This document shows positions 1-9,527 of a stretch of DNA of 64,000 bases, piece by piece. The DNA comes from Cellulomonas fimi ATCC 484 (lineage in GTDB: Bacteria; Actinomycetota; Actinomycetes; Actinomycetales; Cellulomonadaceae). The notes under the pieces are model-generated. The model saw only the letters and a list, made by a program, of their open reading frames with translations, was not told the origin of the DNA and ran no database searches. The first letter of the stretch is position 1. Each line of letters starts with the position of its first letter. The stretch spans positions 1,364,001 to 1,428,000 of the forward strand of contig NC_015514.1 of NCBI RefSeq assembly GCF_000212695.1. The letters are read 5' to 3'. Both the position numbers and the translations under genes were made by a program.

Positions 1-46
1 GCTCCACCGTCATCTGACCCTCGGCGCTACCGGAGGACATCGCAGC

Positions 47-3000
47 GTGACGGCCATCACGACCGCGCAGCACGAGCACACGTCGACGACGCAGGTCGCG
101 ACCGTGTGCTCGTACTGCGGTGTGGGGTGCGGGGTGCTGCTCGACGTCGTCGACGACGCGTCGGGCCGCACCGTCCGCAAGGCGAGCGGGGACCGCGCGC
201 ACCCGTCGAACGCGGGGCGCCTGTGCACGAAGGGGGCGACGAGCGCCGACCTGTTCACGGCCGGCGGGCGGCTGTCGACGGCGCTCGTGCGCGCGGAGCG
301 CGGGGCCGAGCCCGCGCCGGTCGGCGTCGACGACGCGATCGCGACGGTCGCGGCGCGGCTGCGGGCGATCGTCGACGAGCACGGGGCCGACGCGGTCGCG
401 CTGTACGTCTCGGGGCAGATGAGCATCGAGGCGCAGTACCTGGCGAACAAGCTCGCGAAGGGCTACCTGCGGACCAACCAGATCGAGTCGAACTCGCGGC
501 TGTGCATGGCGAGCGCGGGCACGGGGTACAAGCTCTCGCTCGGGGCGGACGGGCCGCCCGGGTCGTACGAGGACCTCGACCACGCGGACGTGTTCCTCGT
601 CATCGGCGCCAACATGGCCGACTGCCACCCGATCCTGTTCCTGCGGCTGCTCGACCGCGTGAAGGCGGGCGCGAAGCTCATCGTCGTCGACCCGCGTCGC
701 ACGGCCACCGCGGACAAGGCGGACCTGTTCCTGCAGGTGAGGCCGGGGAGCGACATCGCGCTGCTCAACGGCCTGCTGCACCTGCTCGTCGAGGCGGGGG
801 CCGTCGACGAGGAGTTCGTCGCCGAGCACACCGAGGGCTGGGACGCGATGCCCGCCTTCCTCGCGGACTACCCGCCGGACCTCGTCGCGCAGGTCACGGG
901 CGTACCGGAGGCGGACCTGCGGGCCGCGGCCGCGATGCTCGCGGGCACGAAGGACTGGGTGTCCTGCTGGACGATGGGCCTCAACCAGTCGACGCACGGC
1001 ACCTGGAACACGAACGCCCTGGTCAACCTGCACCTCGCGACGGGCGCCATCGGCCGGCGCGGCGCGGGGCCCTTCTCGCTCACGGGCCAGCCCAACGCCA
1101 TGGGTGGCCGCGAGATGGGCTACATGGGCCCGGGACTGCCCGGTCAGCGGTCGGTGCTCGACCCCGCGGACCGCGCGTTCGTCGAGGACCTGTGGGACCT
1201 GCCCGAGGGGACCATCCGCGCGGACGGCGTCGGCCGGGGGACCGTCGAGATGTTCGAGCGCATGGCCGCGGGCGAGATCAAGGCGTGCTGGGTGATCTGC
1301 ACCAACCCCGTCGCGTCGGTCGCCAACCGGCGCACGGTCATCGAGGGCCTCGAGCGCGCCGAGCTCGTCGTCACGCAGGACGTCTTCGCGGACACCGAGA
1401 CCAACGCGTACGCCGACGTGGTCCTGCCCGCCGCGATGTGGTCCGAGGCCGACGGTGTCATGGTGAACAGCGAGCGGACCATGACGCTCGCCCGCCGCGC
1501 GCTCGACCCGCCCGGCGAGGCGCTGCCCGACTGGCTGCTGATCGCGCGCGTCGCGACCGCGATGGGCTTCGACGGGTTCGGCCACACCTCGTCGCGCGAG
1601 GTGTTCGACGAGATCCGCCGCACCACCAACCCGCGCACGGGCTACGACCTGCGCGGCGTCTCCTACGACCGACTGCTCGACGGCCCCGTGCAGTGGCCCG
1701 CCGCGCCGGACGGCCCCGCGCGCAACCCGCTGCGCTACCTCAACGACGGGGTGAGCCAGCCGCTGCACGTGCGCCCCGACGGCACCCGCCCGCGCCTGGT
1801 CTTCCCCACGCCGTCCGGCCGTGCCGTCTTCCACCCGCGCCCGCACCTGCCCGCGGCCGAGCTGCCCGACGACGACTACCCGTTCCTGCTCAACACCGGG
1901 CGCGTGCAGCACCAGTGGCACACCCTGACCAAGACGGGCAAGGTCCCGCGCCTGACGAGGCTCAACCCCGGCCCGTTCGTCGAGCTCCACCCCGACGACG
2001 CCACCCGGCTCGGCGTGCGCGACGGCGCGAGCGTCGAGGTCGCCTCGCGCCGCGGCCGCGCCGTCCTGCCCGCGGTCGTCACCGAGCGTGTCCGCCCGGG
2101 GGCCCTGTTCGCGCCGTTCCACTGGAACGACCTGTTCGGCGAGTACCTGTCGGTCAACGCCGTGACGAACGACGCCGTCGACCCGCTGTCGTTCCAGCCC
2201 GAGCTCAAGGTGTGCGCGGTCTCGCTCACCCTCGTCGCGCCGCCGCCCGAGGAGCCGGCGGGGACGCCCTCCGCGGTGGACGCGGACCGCGGGGAGCCCG
2301 CCCTGGCCCGCGCGACCTCGGAGGACCGGGCCACCGGGGCGGGCCTCGTGGACGCCCTGCCCGACACCGCCCCGGCCTCCGACGGTGCGAGCGCGATGCG
2401 CGCGCTCGCCGCGGCGCTCGGCCTCGACGACTTCGGACCGCCGGTCCTCGGCGACGACGAGCGGCGCTACCTCGCGGGCTTCCTCGCGGGCCTCGGCGGC
2501 GGCACGCCCGGCACGCCCGTGCTGCCGCCGACGGCACCGCTCGACGGCACCGCCGCGCTGTGGGTCGACGGCCTGCTCGCCGGCATGTTCTCCCGCGCGC
2601 CGGAGCAGGCGTCGCGGCCCGGGGCGGTCGCGCCGCCCGCGCCCGTCGTCGCGCCCCCGCGTCCCCTCGTGGTGCTCTGGGCCTCGCAGACCGGCAACGC
2701 GGAGGAGCTCGCAGCCCAGGTCGCCGCCCGGCTGTCCGACGCGGGCCGCGCCCCGCAGGTCCTCGCGATGGACGAGGCCGTCGGTGCGCTGCCGCGGCGT
2801 GCCGATCTCGTGGTCGTGACCAGCACGTTCAGCGACGGTGACGCGCCCGACAACGGTGCCGCGTTCTGGGAGGCGCTCGCGGACCCCGAGGCGCAACGCC
2901 TCGACGGCGCACGCTTCGCGGTCCTCGCTCTGGGGGACTCCTCGTACGACCAGTTCTGCGGGCACGGCCGCCGGGTCGACCGCCGCCTCGCGGAGCTCGG

Positions 3001-4477
3001 TGCCGAGAGACTCGTCGAGCGTGCCGACTGCGAGCCGGGCGACGACGACACCGCGCGGGCGTGGATCGAGAGCGCGGTGGCGGCCCTGACGGCACCGGAC
3101 GGGACGTCGCCCGCCGCAGGCGTCACGGCGCCGGGCGGCCCGGTGCTCGACGGCACGGCGCCAGGCGGCCCGGTGCTCGACGGCCCGGTGCTCGACCGCA
3201 CGGTGCTCGACGGCCCGGTGGTCGAGGGGCCGGTGGTCGCCGGAGCGGACGGCCGTCGTGCGACGGCCGCAGCGCCCGCGGCCGCGGGCGACCTGAGCGT
3301 GCCGCACCCTGCCTCCGCACGGGAGCCGGGCGGCGAGGCCGCTGTCGTCCGGGCGACGCGCTCCGCGCCCGGCCGTGCGCGCCTCGTCGGCAACCGGCTG
3401 CTCAACCTGCCGGGCTCGGCCAAGGAGGTCCGCGAGCTGTGGTTCGACACCTCCGACAGCCCGGCGCTGCTGGAGTACGCCGCGGGTGACGCGCTCGCGA
3501 TCCGGCCCGTCAACTCGGCGACGCTCGTCGAGGAGTGGCTCGCTGCCACGGGCGTCGACGCGGGCGCTCCGGTCGAGGTGGACGGCGTCGGGACACGCGC
3601 GTTCGCGGACGCGCTGCGCACCGAGCTCGACGTCACGCGCGCGTCGCAGGACCTGCTGCGGTTCGTCGCCGACCGGTCCGGGAGCGAGCGCCTGCGGCGG
3701 CTGCTGCGCGCCGACAACCGCAACGACCTCGCCAAGTGGCTGTGGGGGCGGCAGGCGGTGGACGTCGTCGCGGAGTTCGGCGTCCAGGCGAGCGCGCAGG
3801 AGTGGGCGACGGTGCTGCGCCGGCTGCAGCCGCGGCAGTACTCGATCTCGTCGAGCCCGCTCGTCGACCCGCACCGCATCCGGCTGACCGTCTCGGTGGT
3901 GCGCTACGACGGCCCGACGGGCGCGGCGCGCGGCGGGGTGTGCTCGTCGTTCCTCGCGGACGCGGGGACGGACGTCGAGGTCGCCGCGTTCGTGCAGCCG
4001 TCGGCGCACTTCCACCCGCCGCAGGACCCGACGGTGCCGATGGTCATGGTGGGTCCGGGCACGGGCGTGGCCCCGTTCCTGGGCTTCCTCGCGGAGCGCC
4101 GCGCGCTCGGGCACTCGGGCGACAACTGGCTGTTCTTCGGCGAGCAGCACGCGGCGACGGACTTCTACTACCGCGACGAGCTCGACGGCCTGCGCGACGA
4201 CGGCCTGCTCACGCGCCTCGACACCGCGTTCTCCCGGGACCAGCGCTCGAAGGTGTACGTGCAGGACCGGATGCGCGAGCACGGCCCGCAGCTGTGGTCG
4301 TGGCTCGAGCGCGGTGCGCACCTGTACGTGTGCGGCGACGCGTCCCGCATGGCGAAGGACGTCGACGCGACGCTCCGGGAGGTCGTCGCGGTGCACGGCG
4401 GCCTCGACGCCGACGGGGCGTCCGCGTACGTCAAGCGCCTGACGACGGACCGCCGCTACGCGCGCGACGTCTACTGA
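47..4477 (+). CDS. Assimilatory nitrate reductase fused to a diflavin (flavodoxin + FAD/NADPH) reductase
   Basis: Predicted to reduce nitrate to nitrite in the cytoplasm, taking electrons from NAD(P)H through its own flavin module. The N-terminus has a 4Fe-4S motif (C21, C24, C28, C60; CSYCGVGC then CTKG), followed by a bis-MGD molybdopterin oxidoreductase domain to about residue 730. A flavodoxin domain starts near 873 (SQTGNAEELA). A low-complexity linker (about 1016-1100) leads into a sulfite-reductase/P450-reductase-like FAD domain (RQYSISSSP near 1262) and a nucleotide-binding domain (GPGTGVAPF near 1336; YVCGDASRMAKDV near 1426). The GTG start follows GGAGG by 10 nt. The window begins inside what may be the last codons of an upstream gene (stop TGA at 15-17). 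At 1476 aa it is about twice the size of a stand-alone NarB/NasC. The nirBD operon nearby supports an assimilatory role. The fused layout is known from actinobacterial annotations. Confidence 0.93.
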   Translation: MTAITTAQHEHTSTTQVATVCSYCGVGCGVLLDVVDDASGRTVRKASGDRAHPSNAGRLCTKGATSADLFTAGGRLSTALVRAERGAEPAPVGVDDAIATVAARLRAIVDEHGADAVALYVSGQMSIEAQYLANKLAKGYLRTNQIESNSRLCMASAGTGYKLSLGADGPPGSYEDLDHADVFLVIGANMADCHPILFLRLLDRVKAGAKLIVVDPRRTATADKADLFLQVRPGSDIALLNGLLHLLVEAGAVDEEFVAEHTEGWDAMPAFLADYPPDLVAQVTGVPEADLRAAAAMLAGTKDWVSCWTMGLNQSTHGTWNTNALVNLHLATGAIGRRGAGPFSLTGQPNAMGGREMGYMGPGLPGQRSVLDPADRAFVEDLWDLPEGTIRADGVGRGTVEMFERMAAGEIKACWVICTNPVASVANRRTVIEGLERAELVVTQDVFADTETNAYADVVLPAAMWSEADGVMVNSERTMTLARRALDPPGEALPDWLLIARVATAMGFDGFGHTSSREVFDEIRRTTNPRTGYDLRGVSYDRLLDGPVQWPAAPDGPARNPLRYLNDGVSQPLHVRPDGTRPRLVFPTPSGRAVFHPRPHLPAAELPDDDYPFLLNTGRVQHQWHTLTKTGKVPRLTRLNPGPFVELHPDDATRLGVRDGASVEVASRRGRAVLPAVVTERVRPGALFAPFHWNDLFGEYLSVNAVTNDAVDPLSFQPELKVCAVSLTLVAPPPEEPAGTPSAVDADRGEPALARATSEDRATGAGLVDALPDTAPASDGASAMRALAAALGLDDFGPPVLGDDERRYLAGFLAGLGGGTPGTPVLPPTAPLDGTAALWVDGLLAGMFSRAPEQASRPGAVAPPAPVVAPPRPLVVLWASQTGNAEELAAQVAARLSDAGRAPQVLAMDEAVGALPRRADLVVVTSTFSDGDAPDNGAAFWEALADPEAQRLDGARFAVLALGDSSYDQFCGHGRRVDRRLAELGAERLVERADCEPGDDDTARAWIESAVAALTAPDGTSPAAGVTAPGGPVLDGTAPGGPVLDGPVLDRTVLDGPVVEGPVVAGADGRRATAAAPAAAGDLSVPHPASAREPGGEAAVVRATRSAPGRARLVGNRLLNLPGSAKEVRELWFDTSDSPALLEYAAGDALAIRPVNSATLVEEWLAATGVDAGAPVEVDGVGTRAFADALRTELDVTRASQDLLRFVADRSGSERLRRLLRADNRNDLAKWLWGRQAVDVVAEFGVQASAQEWATVLRRLQPRQYSISSSPLVDPHRIRLTVSVVRYDGPTGAARGGVCSSFLADAGTDVEVAAFVQPSAHFHPPQDPTVPMVMVGPGTGVAPFLGFLAERRALGHSGDNWLFFGEQHAATDFYYRDELDGLRDDGLLTRLDTAFSRDQRSKVYVQDRMREHGPQLWSWLERGAHLYVCGDASRMAKDVDATLREVVAVHGGLDADGASAYVKRLTTDRRYARDVY
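3127..3240 (+). repeat. In-frame short tandem repeats in the nitrate reductase interdomain linker
   Basis: The block GGCCCGGTGCTCGACGGC and close variants recur about five times in phase, encoding repeated GPVLDG-like units (about residues 1027-1065). It lies between the flavodoxin and FAD domains, so changes in copy number by multiples of three bases would alter only linker length. Confidence 0.7.
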
Positions 4478-4547
4478 CCGGGCGCGGGCCGCTCGTTCGA
4501 CCTGACGGGCGGGCGTCGCCCGGGCGGCGCGACGGGGCGAGCGTCGG

Positions 4548-6164
4548 TCAGTCGACCGTCAGCGTGAGCGTGTCGTAGCCCGTCGCGCCGTCGGGCACGA
4601 CGTCCTGCTGCTCGCCGGTCTGCGGGCCGTCGGGGTCGAACGCGCGGACGAGCAGCCGGTGCTCACCGGGCTCGGCCCGCCACGTCCACCGCCAGTGCCG
4701 CCACGTGTCGACGCCGCCGTCGCCCGCGAGCTCCGCGTCCTGCCAGGCGCCGTCGTCGACCCGCACCTGCACGCGCGTGACGCCCCGGTGCTGCGCCCAC
4801 GCCGTCCCGGCCACCACGACGTCGCCCGCCGCGACCCGTGCGCCCGCGCGCGGGACCTCGAACCGCGACTGCGTCTTCACCGGCCCGCGCTCGGACCAGC
4901 CGCGCTCGGTCCAGTACGCGCTCGCGGCGTCGAACCGCGTGACCTCGAGGTCGACGACCCACTTCGTCGCCGACACGTACCCGTACAGACCGGGGACGAC
5001 CATCCGGACGGGGAACCCGTGCTCCGGTGGGAGGGGAGCGCCGTCCATCGCGACGGCCAGCAGCGCGTCCCTGTCGTCGGTCAGCACCTCCAGCGGGGTG
5101 GACGCGGTGAACCCGTCGACGCTGCGCGAGAGCACCATGTCGGCCTCGGCGGTCGGCCGGGCGCGTGCGAGCACGTCCCGGATCGGCAGCCCGAGCCAGC
5201 GCTGGTTCCCGACGAGGTCGCCGCCCACGGGGTTGGACACGCAGGCGAGCGTCACCCACGCCTCGACGAGGTCGGACCCCAGCAGCTCGTCCCAGGTCAG
5301 CTCGACCTCACGCTCGACGAGCCCGTGCACGCGCAGCCGCCACGTCGCGGGGTCGACCTGCGGCACCACGAGCGCGGTGTCGATCCGGTAGAACGCGTCG
5401 GTCGGCGTGGCCCACGGCCCGACACCCTCGACCTGCACGTCGGCGGGCACGGGCGCGGCGGTGCGTGCGGGCGCGGGCAGCCGGATCGCGTCGCGCACCG
5501 CCTGGACGCCCCGCCGCGACGCGCCCGCGACCCGCCCGAGCGCGACCCCGAGCAGCCCGGCCGCGCCCGCGACGCCCACGCCGACGAGCAGCGCGCGCCG
5601 GCTCGGACCGGACGCGGACCCCTCGTCGGCGGGAGCCCGCACGCGGTCGCCGTCCGTGGGACCGGCTCCGTCGGGCAGCCCGGCCCTCGCGCGCGCGGGC
5701 CGGTCGACGTCGGCGGCCGTCGATGCGTCGTCGGGGATGCGCCGCACGAGGGCGCGCAGGGTCAGCAGCCCGGCCGCTGCCCCCGCGACGGCGGGCAGCG
5801 GGGCCAGCACCCCCGCGTCGGGACGGGCCATCGCGGCGAGCCCGGCGACGGCGCCGAGCGCGACGACGAGCGTGGCGCCCCACGCCCAGCGGCGGTGCGC
5901 CAGGACGCCCGCCAGCGCGGCGAGCAGCGCGAGCACGAGCACCTCGCCGCCGCCGAGGACGGCCTTGTCCGCGGTGCCGAAGGTGCCGGCCGCCCAGTCC
6001 TTGAGCCACGCGGGCGTGGCGTCGACGAACGCGGCGCCGACGGCGACGAGCGGGTCCGAGGACGCGCCGGTGAGCGCGGCGACGAGCGCACCGGTCCCGA
6101 CGGTGACCGCACCGGCGGCGACGCCGGCGAGGGCCGCGTCCGCGTCGGACCGCCGCAGGGCCAC
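4548..6164 (-). CDS. Membrane-anchored SUOX/YedY-family molybdopterin-dependent oxidoreductase
   Basis: About 538 aa. The first third has four or five hydrophobic helices and then a charged spacer. A further hydrophobic stretch precedes an extracytoplasmic sulfite-oxidase-fold domain. The core shows the family pattern around the single Mo-ligand cysteine (TLACVSNPVGG), an HGFPVRMVVPGLYG motif and a C-terminal Ig-like Mo-co dimerisation domain. The family oxidises or reduces small sulfur or nitrogen oxo-compounds; the substrate cannot be read from sequence. The start is uncertain: GTG at 6164 lies 11 nt after the HIT gene stop, and a CTG at 6179 would overlap that stop. It is last in a minus-strand run (DUF1697, ABC exporter, HIT, this gene) and converges on the nitrate reductase gene, another molybdenum enzyme. 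Confidence 0.88.
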   Translation of the reverse strand: MALRRSDADAALAGVAAGAVTVGTGALVAALTGASSDPLVAVGAAFVDATPAWLKDWAAGTFGTADKAVLGGGEVLVLALLAALAGVLAHRRWAWGATLVVALGAVAGLAAMARPDAGVLAPLPAVAGAAAGLLTLRALVRRIPDDASTAADVDRPARARAGLPDGAGPTDGDRVRAPADEGSASGPSRRALLVGVGVAGAAGLLGVALGRVAGASRRGVQAVRDAIRLPAPARTAAPVPADVQVEGVGPWATPTDAFYRIDTALVVPQVDPATWRLRVHGLVEREVELTWDELLGSDLVEAWVTLACVSNPVGGDLVGNQRWLGLPIRDVLARARPTAEADMVLSRSVDGFTASTPLEVLTDDRDALLAVAMDGAPLPPEHGFPVRMVVPGLYGYVSATKWVVDLEVTRFDAASAYWTERGWSERGPVKTQSRFEVPRAGARVAAGDVVVAGTAWAQHRGVTRVQVRVDDGAWQDAELAGDGGVDTWRHWRWTWRAEPGEHRLLVRAFDPDGPQTGEQQDVVPDGATGYDTLTLTVD

Positions 6165-6175
6165 GGTGCGGCCCG

Positions 6176-6622
6176 TCAGATCGCGGGGGAGTCGAGGGCG
6201 GCGGGGACGTGCGCGCCGTGGCCGGCGTCGCGGAGCGCGGAGCGCACGCGCCCGGCTGCCGCGTCGAGGTCCTCGGCGGGCACGTCGTGGCGCGCGTTCG
6301 CGAAGGTCAGGCTCGACTCGTCCCACGCGGGCAGCACGTGCAGGTGCAGGTGCGGCACCTCGAACCCGGCGACGAGCAGCGCGACGCGCGGCGCGGACCA
6401 CGCAGCCTGCTGCGCCTGACCGATCGTCCGGGCCACGCGCGTGAGGTGCGCGAGGACGTCGTCGGGCGCCTGGGTCAGCTCGACGATCTCCGCGCGCGGC
6501 ACGACGAGGGTGTGCCCGTCGGTGATGGGGGCGATGGTCGTGAACGCGACGGCGACGTCGTCGGCCCACACGAAGCGTCCGGGGATCTCGCCGTCGATGA
6601 TGCGCGTGAACAGGGTGGTCAT
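6176..6622 (-). CDS. HIT family nucleotide-binding hydrolase
   Basis: 148 aa, the usual length for a HIT (histidine triad) protein. The signature HLHLHVLPAW near residue 110 provides the histidine triad for nucleotidyl transfer or hydrolysis, and the N-terminal TLFTRIIDGEIPGRFVW matches bacterial HIT/HinT-like proteins. It probably hydrolyses AMP-linked phosphoramidates or related nucleotides in the cytosol. It starts 9 nt after the ABC permease stop and ends 11 nt before the SUOX start, so it probably shares their transcript. Confidence 0.9.
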   Translation of the reverse strand: MTTLFTRIIDGEIPGRFVWADDVAVAFTTIAPITDGHTLVVPRAEIVELTQAPDDVLAHLTRVARTIGQAQQAAWSAPRVALLVAGFEVPHLHLHVLPAWDESSLTFANARHDVPAEDLDAAAGRVRSALRDAGHGAHVPAALDSPAI

Positions 6623-6631
6623 GCGCCCACG

Positions 6632-7852
6632 CTAGGCCGCGGTCGTCGTGCCGCGCAGCGCGTCCCGCAGCTTCATGCGGCCGCCCGAGTGCAGCACCGC
6701 GTTGGCGTAGACGCGCCCCGCGAACCACACGAGCACGGGCACGAGCGCGAGCGACAGGGCGACGGCGACGAGGATCTCCCACGTCTCGACCGCGCCGAGC
6801 GCGACGCGCACCGGCATGATCATGGGCGCGCAGAACGGCACGAACGACAGCCACCGCACGAGCGGGTTGTCGGGGTCCCAGGGCGTGATGCTGATCGCGA
6901 TCATGTACGGCACGATCATGAGCCAGATGACGGGCCCGATCACGGCGCCGACGTCCTCCTGGCGGGAGACGAGCGCGGACAGCGCGCCGAGCAGCAGCGC
7001 GTACATCGCGAACCCGATGACGAACCAGATCAGCGCCCACGCCGCGGTCGCGCCCAGGTCGAGCGTGCTGGAGTCGAGCAGCCCGAACGCGAGCGCCGTC
7101 CCCCCGCCGGCGAGCACGACGAGCGCCACCTGCCCGAGCCCGATGACGCCGATGCCGAGGACCTTGCCGGCCATGAGGTGCGTCGGGCGCAGCGTGGCGA
7201 GCAGCAGCTCGACGACGCGGCTCGTCTTCTCCTCGACGACGCCCTGCGCGACGATCTGCCCGGCGGTCATGAGACCGATGAACAGCAGGATCCCGGCGAG
7301 GTAGCCCGCGGCGACCTGCGCGCCGTCGACCTCGGGCGTCTGCTGCAGCGAGGTGACCTCGGGCGCGGCGCCCGCGACCTGCACGGCGACCTCGGCGGGG
7401 TCGCCCCCGAGGTCGGTGACGGCGTCGGCGAGCGCGAGCTGCTGCGCGAGCGAGGCGAGGACCGCTTCGAGCGGCTCGGGGACGCTCTCCTGCACGACGA
7501 CCGTGAGCGGGCTCGTCCCGGTCACGACGAGGTCGAGCTCGCCGTCCGCGACGAGGTCCTCGCCCGCGGCCGCGTCGGCCACGTCGTGCGTCTCGACGGG
7601 GACCCCCGCGGCGTCGGCGGTCGCGGTCAGCGGCGCGGCGGCGGACGACGCGGCGGGGACGAGCCCGACGGCCTGCGGCTCGGGCGTGCGGTTGCTCACG
7701 AGCCCGATGACCACACCGCCGACCACGACGGCGGCGACGAGCGCGACCGTCGTCCACAGGAACGCCTTGGACGTGAGCCGCGTGCGGATCTCGCGGCCGG
7801 CGACGAGCCGGATCGCGTGCCACGTGCCGAGGTCGCTTGTGCTCGTGCTCAT
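6632..7852 (-). CDS. ABC-2 type exporter permease (NatB-like)
   Basis: 406 aa. One N-terminal transmembrane helix (about residues 29-50) is followed by an extracytoplasmic domain of roughly 170 residues and then five or six helices. This is the layout of NatB/YhaP-type ABC-2 permeases; the motif VVEEKTSRVVELLL before the helices is characteristic. Its ATG overlaps the stop of the ATPase gene (ATGA), so the two subunits are translationally coupled. NatAB systems export sodium or antimicrobials, but the cargo here is unknown. Confidence 0.9.
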   Translation of the reverse strand: MSTSTSDLGTWHAIRLVAGREIRTRLTSKAFLWTTVALVAAVVVGGVVIGLVSNRTPEPQAVGLVPAASSAAAPLTATADAAGVPVETHDVADAAAGEDLVADGELDLVVTGTSPLTVVVQESVPEPLEAVLASLAQQLALADAVTDLGGDPAEVAVQVAGAAPEVTSLQQTPEVDGAQVAAGYLAGILLFIGLMTAGQIVAQGVVEEKTSRVVELLLATLRPTHLMAGKVLGIGVIGLGQVALVVLAGGGTALAFGLLDSSTLDLGATAAWALIWFVIGFAMYALLLGALSALVSRQEDVGAVIGPVIWLMIVPYMIAISITPWDPDNPLVRWLSFVPFCAPMIMPVRVALGAVETWEILVAVALSLALVPVLVWFAGRVYANAVLHSGGRMKLRDALRGTTTAA

Positions 7853-8784
7853 GCGCGGTCTCCCGCCTGCGCGGTGGCGTCGCTCGTGACGACGTGCCGG
7901 TACAGCTCGGTCAGGGTGGGCCGCTGCACCGCGAACTCGCGCACGGCGCCGGCGGCGAGCGCGGCGCGCAGGACGTCCTGGTCGACGTCGGCCGGTGCTC
8001 CGGGTGCCGCCTCGACGACCGTGCGGCCGTCGCTGCTCGCGTCGCCCACGTGGCGGACGGTCGGCACGTGCGCGAGCCACCGGTCGGGCGGCGGCCCGTC
8101 GACGACCCACCGCCGCGACCCGGTGGTCCGCAGCTCGTCGATGCCCCCGACCGCCACCATCGACCCGGCGCGGACGATGCCGACCCGGTCGGACAGCCGC
8201 TCGACGAGCTCGAGCTGGTGCGAGGAGAAGATGACGGGGACGCCCGCGGCGGCCTGCTCGCGCAGCACCCCGCTCATGACGTCGACGGCGACGGGGTCGA
8301 GACCCGAGAACGGCTCGTCGAGCACGAGGATGTCGGGCCGGTGCACGAGTGCCGCGGCGAGCTGCACACGCTGCTGGTTGCCGAGCGAGAGCTTGAGCAC
8401 CTCGTCGTCGCGCCGCGCCGCGACGCCCAGCACGTCGGTCCAGCGCTCCATCGACGTGCGGGCCGCGGCGGGGTCGAGGCCGTGCAGCCGCGCGAGGTAG
8501 ACGAGCTGCTCGCCGACCTTCATGCGCGGGTAGAGGCCGCGTTCCTCGGGCATGTACCCGATGCGACGACGGACCGCGTGGTCCACGGGCCGTCCGTCCC
8601 AGGACACCGTGCCGGAGTCCGCGGCGAGGACGCCGAGCGCGATCCGCATGGCGGTCGACTTGCCCGCGCCGTTGGAGCCGACGAAGCCGAAGATCTCCCC
8701 GGCGCGGACCTCGAACGTCAGGCCGCGCAGCGCCTGGACGGTGCCGTACGACTTGGTGAGTGCGTCGAACGCGAGGCTGGACAC
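7849..8784 (-). CDS. ABC exporter ATP-binding subunit (NatA-like)
   Basis: 311 aa. All nucleotide-binding motifs are present: Walker A GSNGAGKSTAMR near residue 37, a signature-like LSLGNQQRVQLA, Walker B ILVLDEPFSGLDP and the switch histidine in FSSHQLELVE. The C-terminal ~90 residues are the variable extension seen in NatA/YhaQ-type ATPases. The signature reads LSLGN rather than LSGGQ, a common variation in this branch. The start is a GTG with little room for a ribosome binding site. It pairs with the overlapping downstream permease. Confidence 0.93.
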   Translation of the reverse strand: MSSLAFDALTKSYGTVQALRGLTFEVRAGEIFGFVGSNGAGKSTAMRIALGVLAADSGTVSWDGRPVDHAVRRRIGYMPEERGLYPRMKVGEQLVYLARLHGLDPAAARTSMERWTDVLGVAARRDDEVLKLSLGNQQRVQLAAALVHRPDILVLDEPFSGLDPVAVDVMSGVLREQAAAGVPVIFSSHQLELVERLSDRVGIVRAGSMVAVGGIDELRTTGSRRWVVDGPPPDRWLAHVPTVRHVGDASSDGRTVVEAAPGAPADVDQDVLRAALAAGAVREFAVQRPTLTELYRHVVTSDATAQAGDRA

Positions 8785-8811
8785 CCTTGCGATCCAACCA
8801 GACCGGGCCGG

Positions 8812-9363
8812 TCAGCGGGAGCGTTCGCGGGCCATCTCCTGCAGCGCGAGGACGGTCCGCCAGTTGCGCGCCGTCCCGACCCGCCCGGCCGCGCGGGACA
8901 GCACGTCGAGCGTGAGCCGCGAGCGGCCCTGCCCGGTCGGGTAGTGCACGTACGCCTCCGTGCCGTGCCAGACGACGACCTCCTCGCCGTAGCGGGACGC
9001 GTCGAACGAGCGCACCGACGCGACGTCGGGCACGCCGTCCCAGCAGCACACGACGACGTGCGTCGGGTCCTCGCGCGCCTGCGCGGCGAACGGCAGGACG
9101 CCGACGAGCCGGTCCCACTCGGCCGCGGTGCGCGTGACGACGGGTACGTCGAACCCGAGCTCCTCGTGCAGCGCGCGCGACAGGCCGGTCGCGACGTCGG
9201 CCGCGGATGCGCCGCCGCCCGGCACGAGCACGACGTTCCCGCTGTTCGCGTACGTCGCGACGTCGGTGTGCCCGAGGCCCTCGGCGGCGGCGCGCAGCTG
9301 CGCGGCCTTCACGGTGCGACCCCCGACGTTGACGGCCCGCAGCAGGGCGACGACGGCACTCAT
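8812..9363 (-). CDS. DUF1697 family protein
   Basis: 183 aa, beginning with the family hallmark VALLRAVNVGG and containing the conserved YANSGNVVL. The function of DUF1697 is unknown. I chose the internal ATG at 9363 because it places the family motif at the N-terminus; the upstream ATG at 9393 would add ten non-conserved residues. It is the first gene of the minus-strand run that includes the NatAB-like exporter, and it is divergent from nirB. Confidence 0.87.
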   Translation of the reverse strand: MSAVVALLRAVNVGGRTVKAAQLRAAAEGLGHTDVATYANSGNVVLVPGGGASAADVATGLSRALHEELGFDVPVVTRTAAEWDRLVGVLPFAAQAREDPTHVVVCCWDGVPDVASVRSFDASRYGEEVVVWHGTEAYVHYPTGQGRSRLTLDVLSRAAGRVGTARNWRTVLALQEMARERSR

Positions 9364-9446
9364 GCGCACCAGCGTGGCAGCAGCCGCCCACACCCGCGCG
9401 ACTCACACCGGCGGGGGCCGGGCTGTGCGAGAACCGTTCCGCCGAG

Positions 9447-9474
9447 GTAACGCGTCCGCACCCGTGGCCGAAAC
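9447..9474 (+). promoter_or_regulatory. Possible GlnR-like half-sites upstream of nirB
   Basis: GTAAC at 9447-9451 and GAAAC at 9470-9474 resemble the GTnAC and GAAAC half-sites of actinobacterial GlnR boxes, with a degraded GCACC between them. Spacing does not match the ideal six-base arrangement. GlnR control of nirB is well established in Streptomyces and mycobacteria; its action here is inferred. Confidence 0.3.
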
Positions 9475-9527
9475 ACGTGGTTCCTACCGTCGGAGCACGC
9501 CCTCGTCCCTACCCGACGGAGCCCCCC

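Noticed and set aside
1..46. Possible 3' end of an upstream gene (…STVI then TGA at 15-17)
   Set aside because: Only four codons are visible, too few to call a gene, though a nitrate transporter would fit the context.
6632..9406. Single 924-codon open frame spanning the ABC exporter region
   Set aside because: Only its last 406 codons look like protein (the permease). The rest is out of frame with the ATPase and DUF1697 genes, so it is not a fusion.
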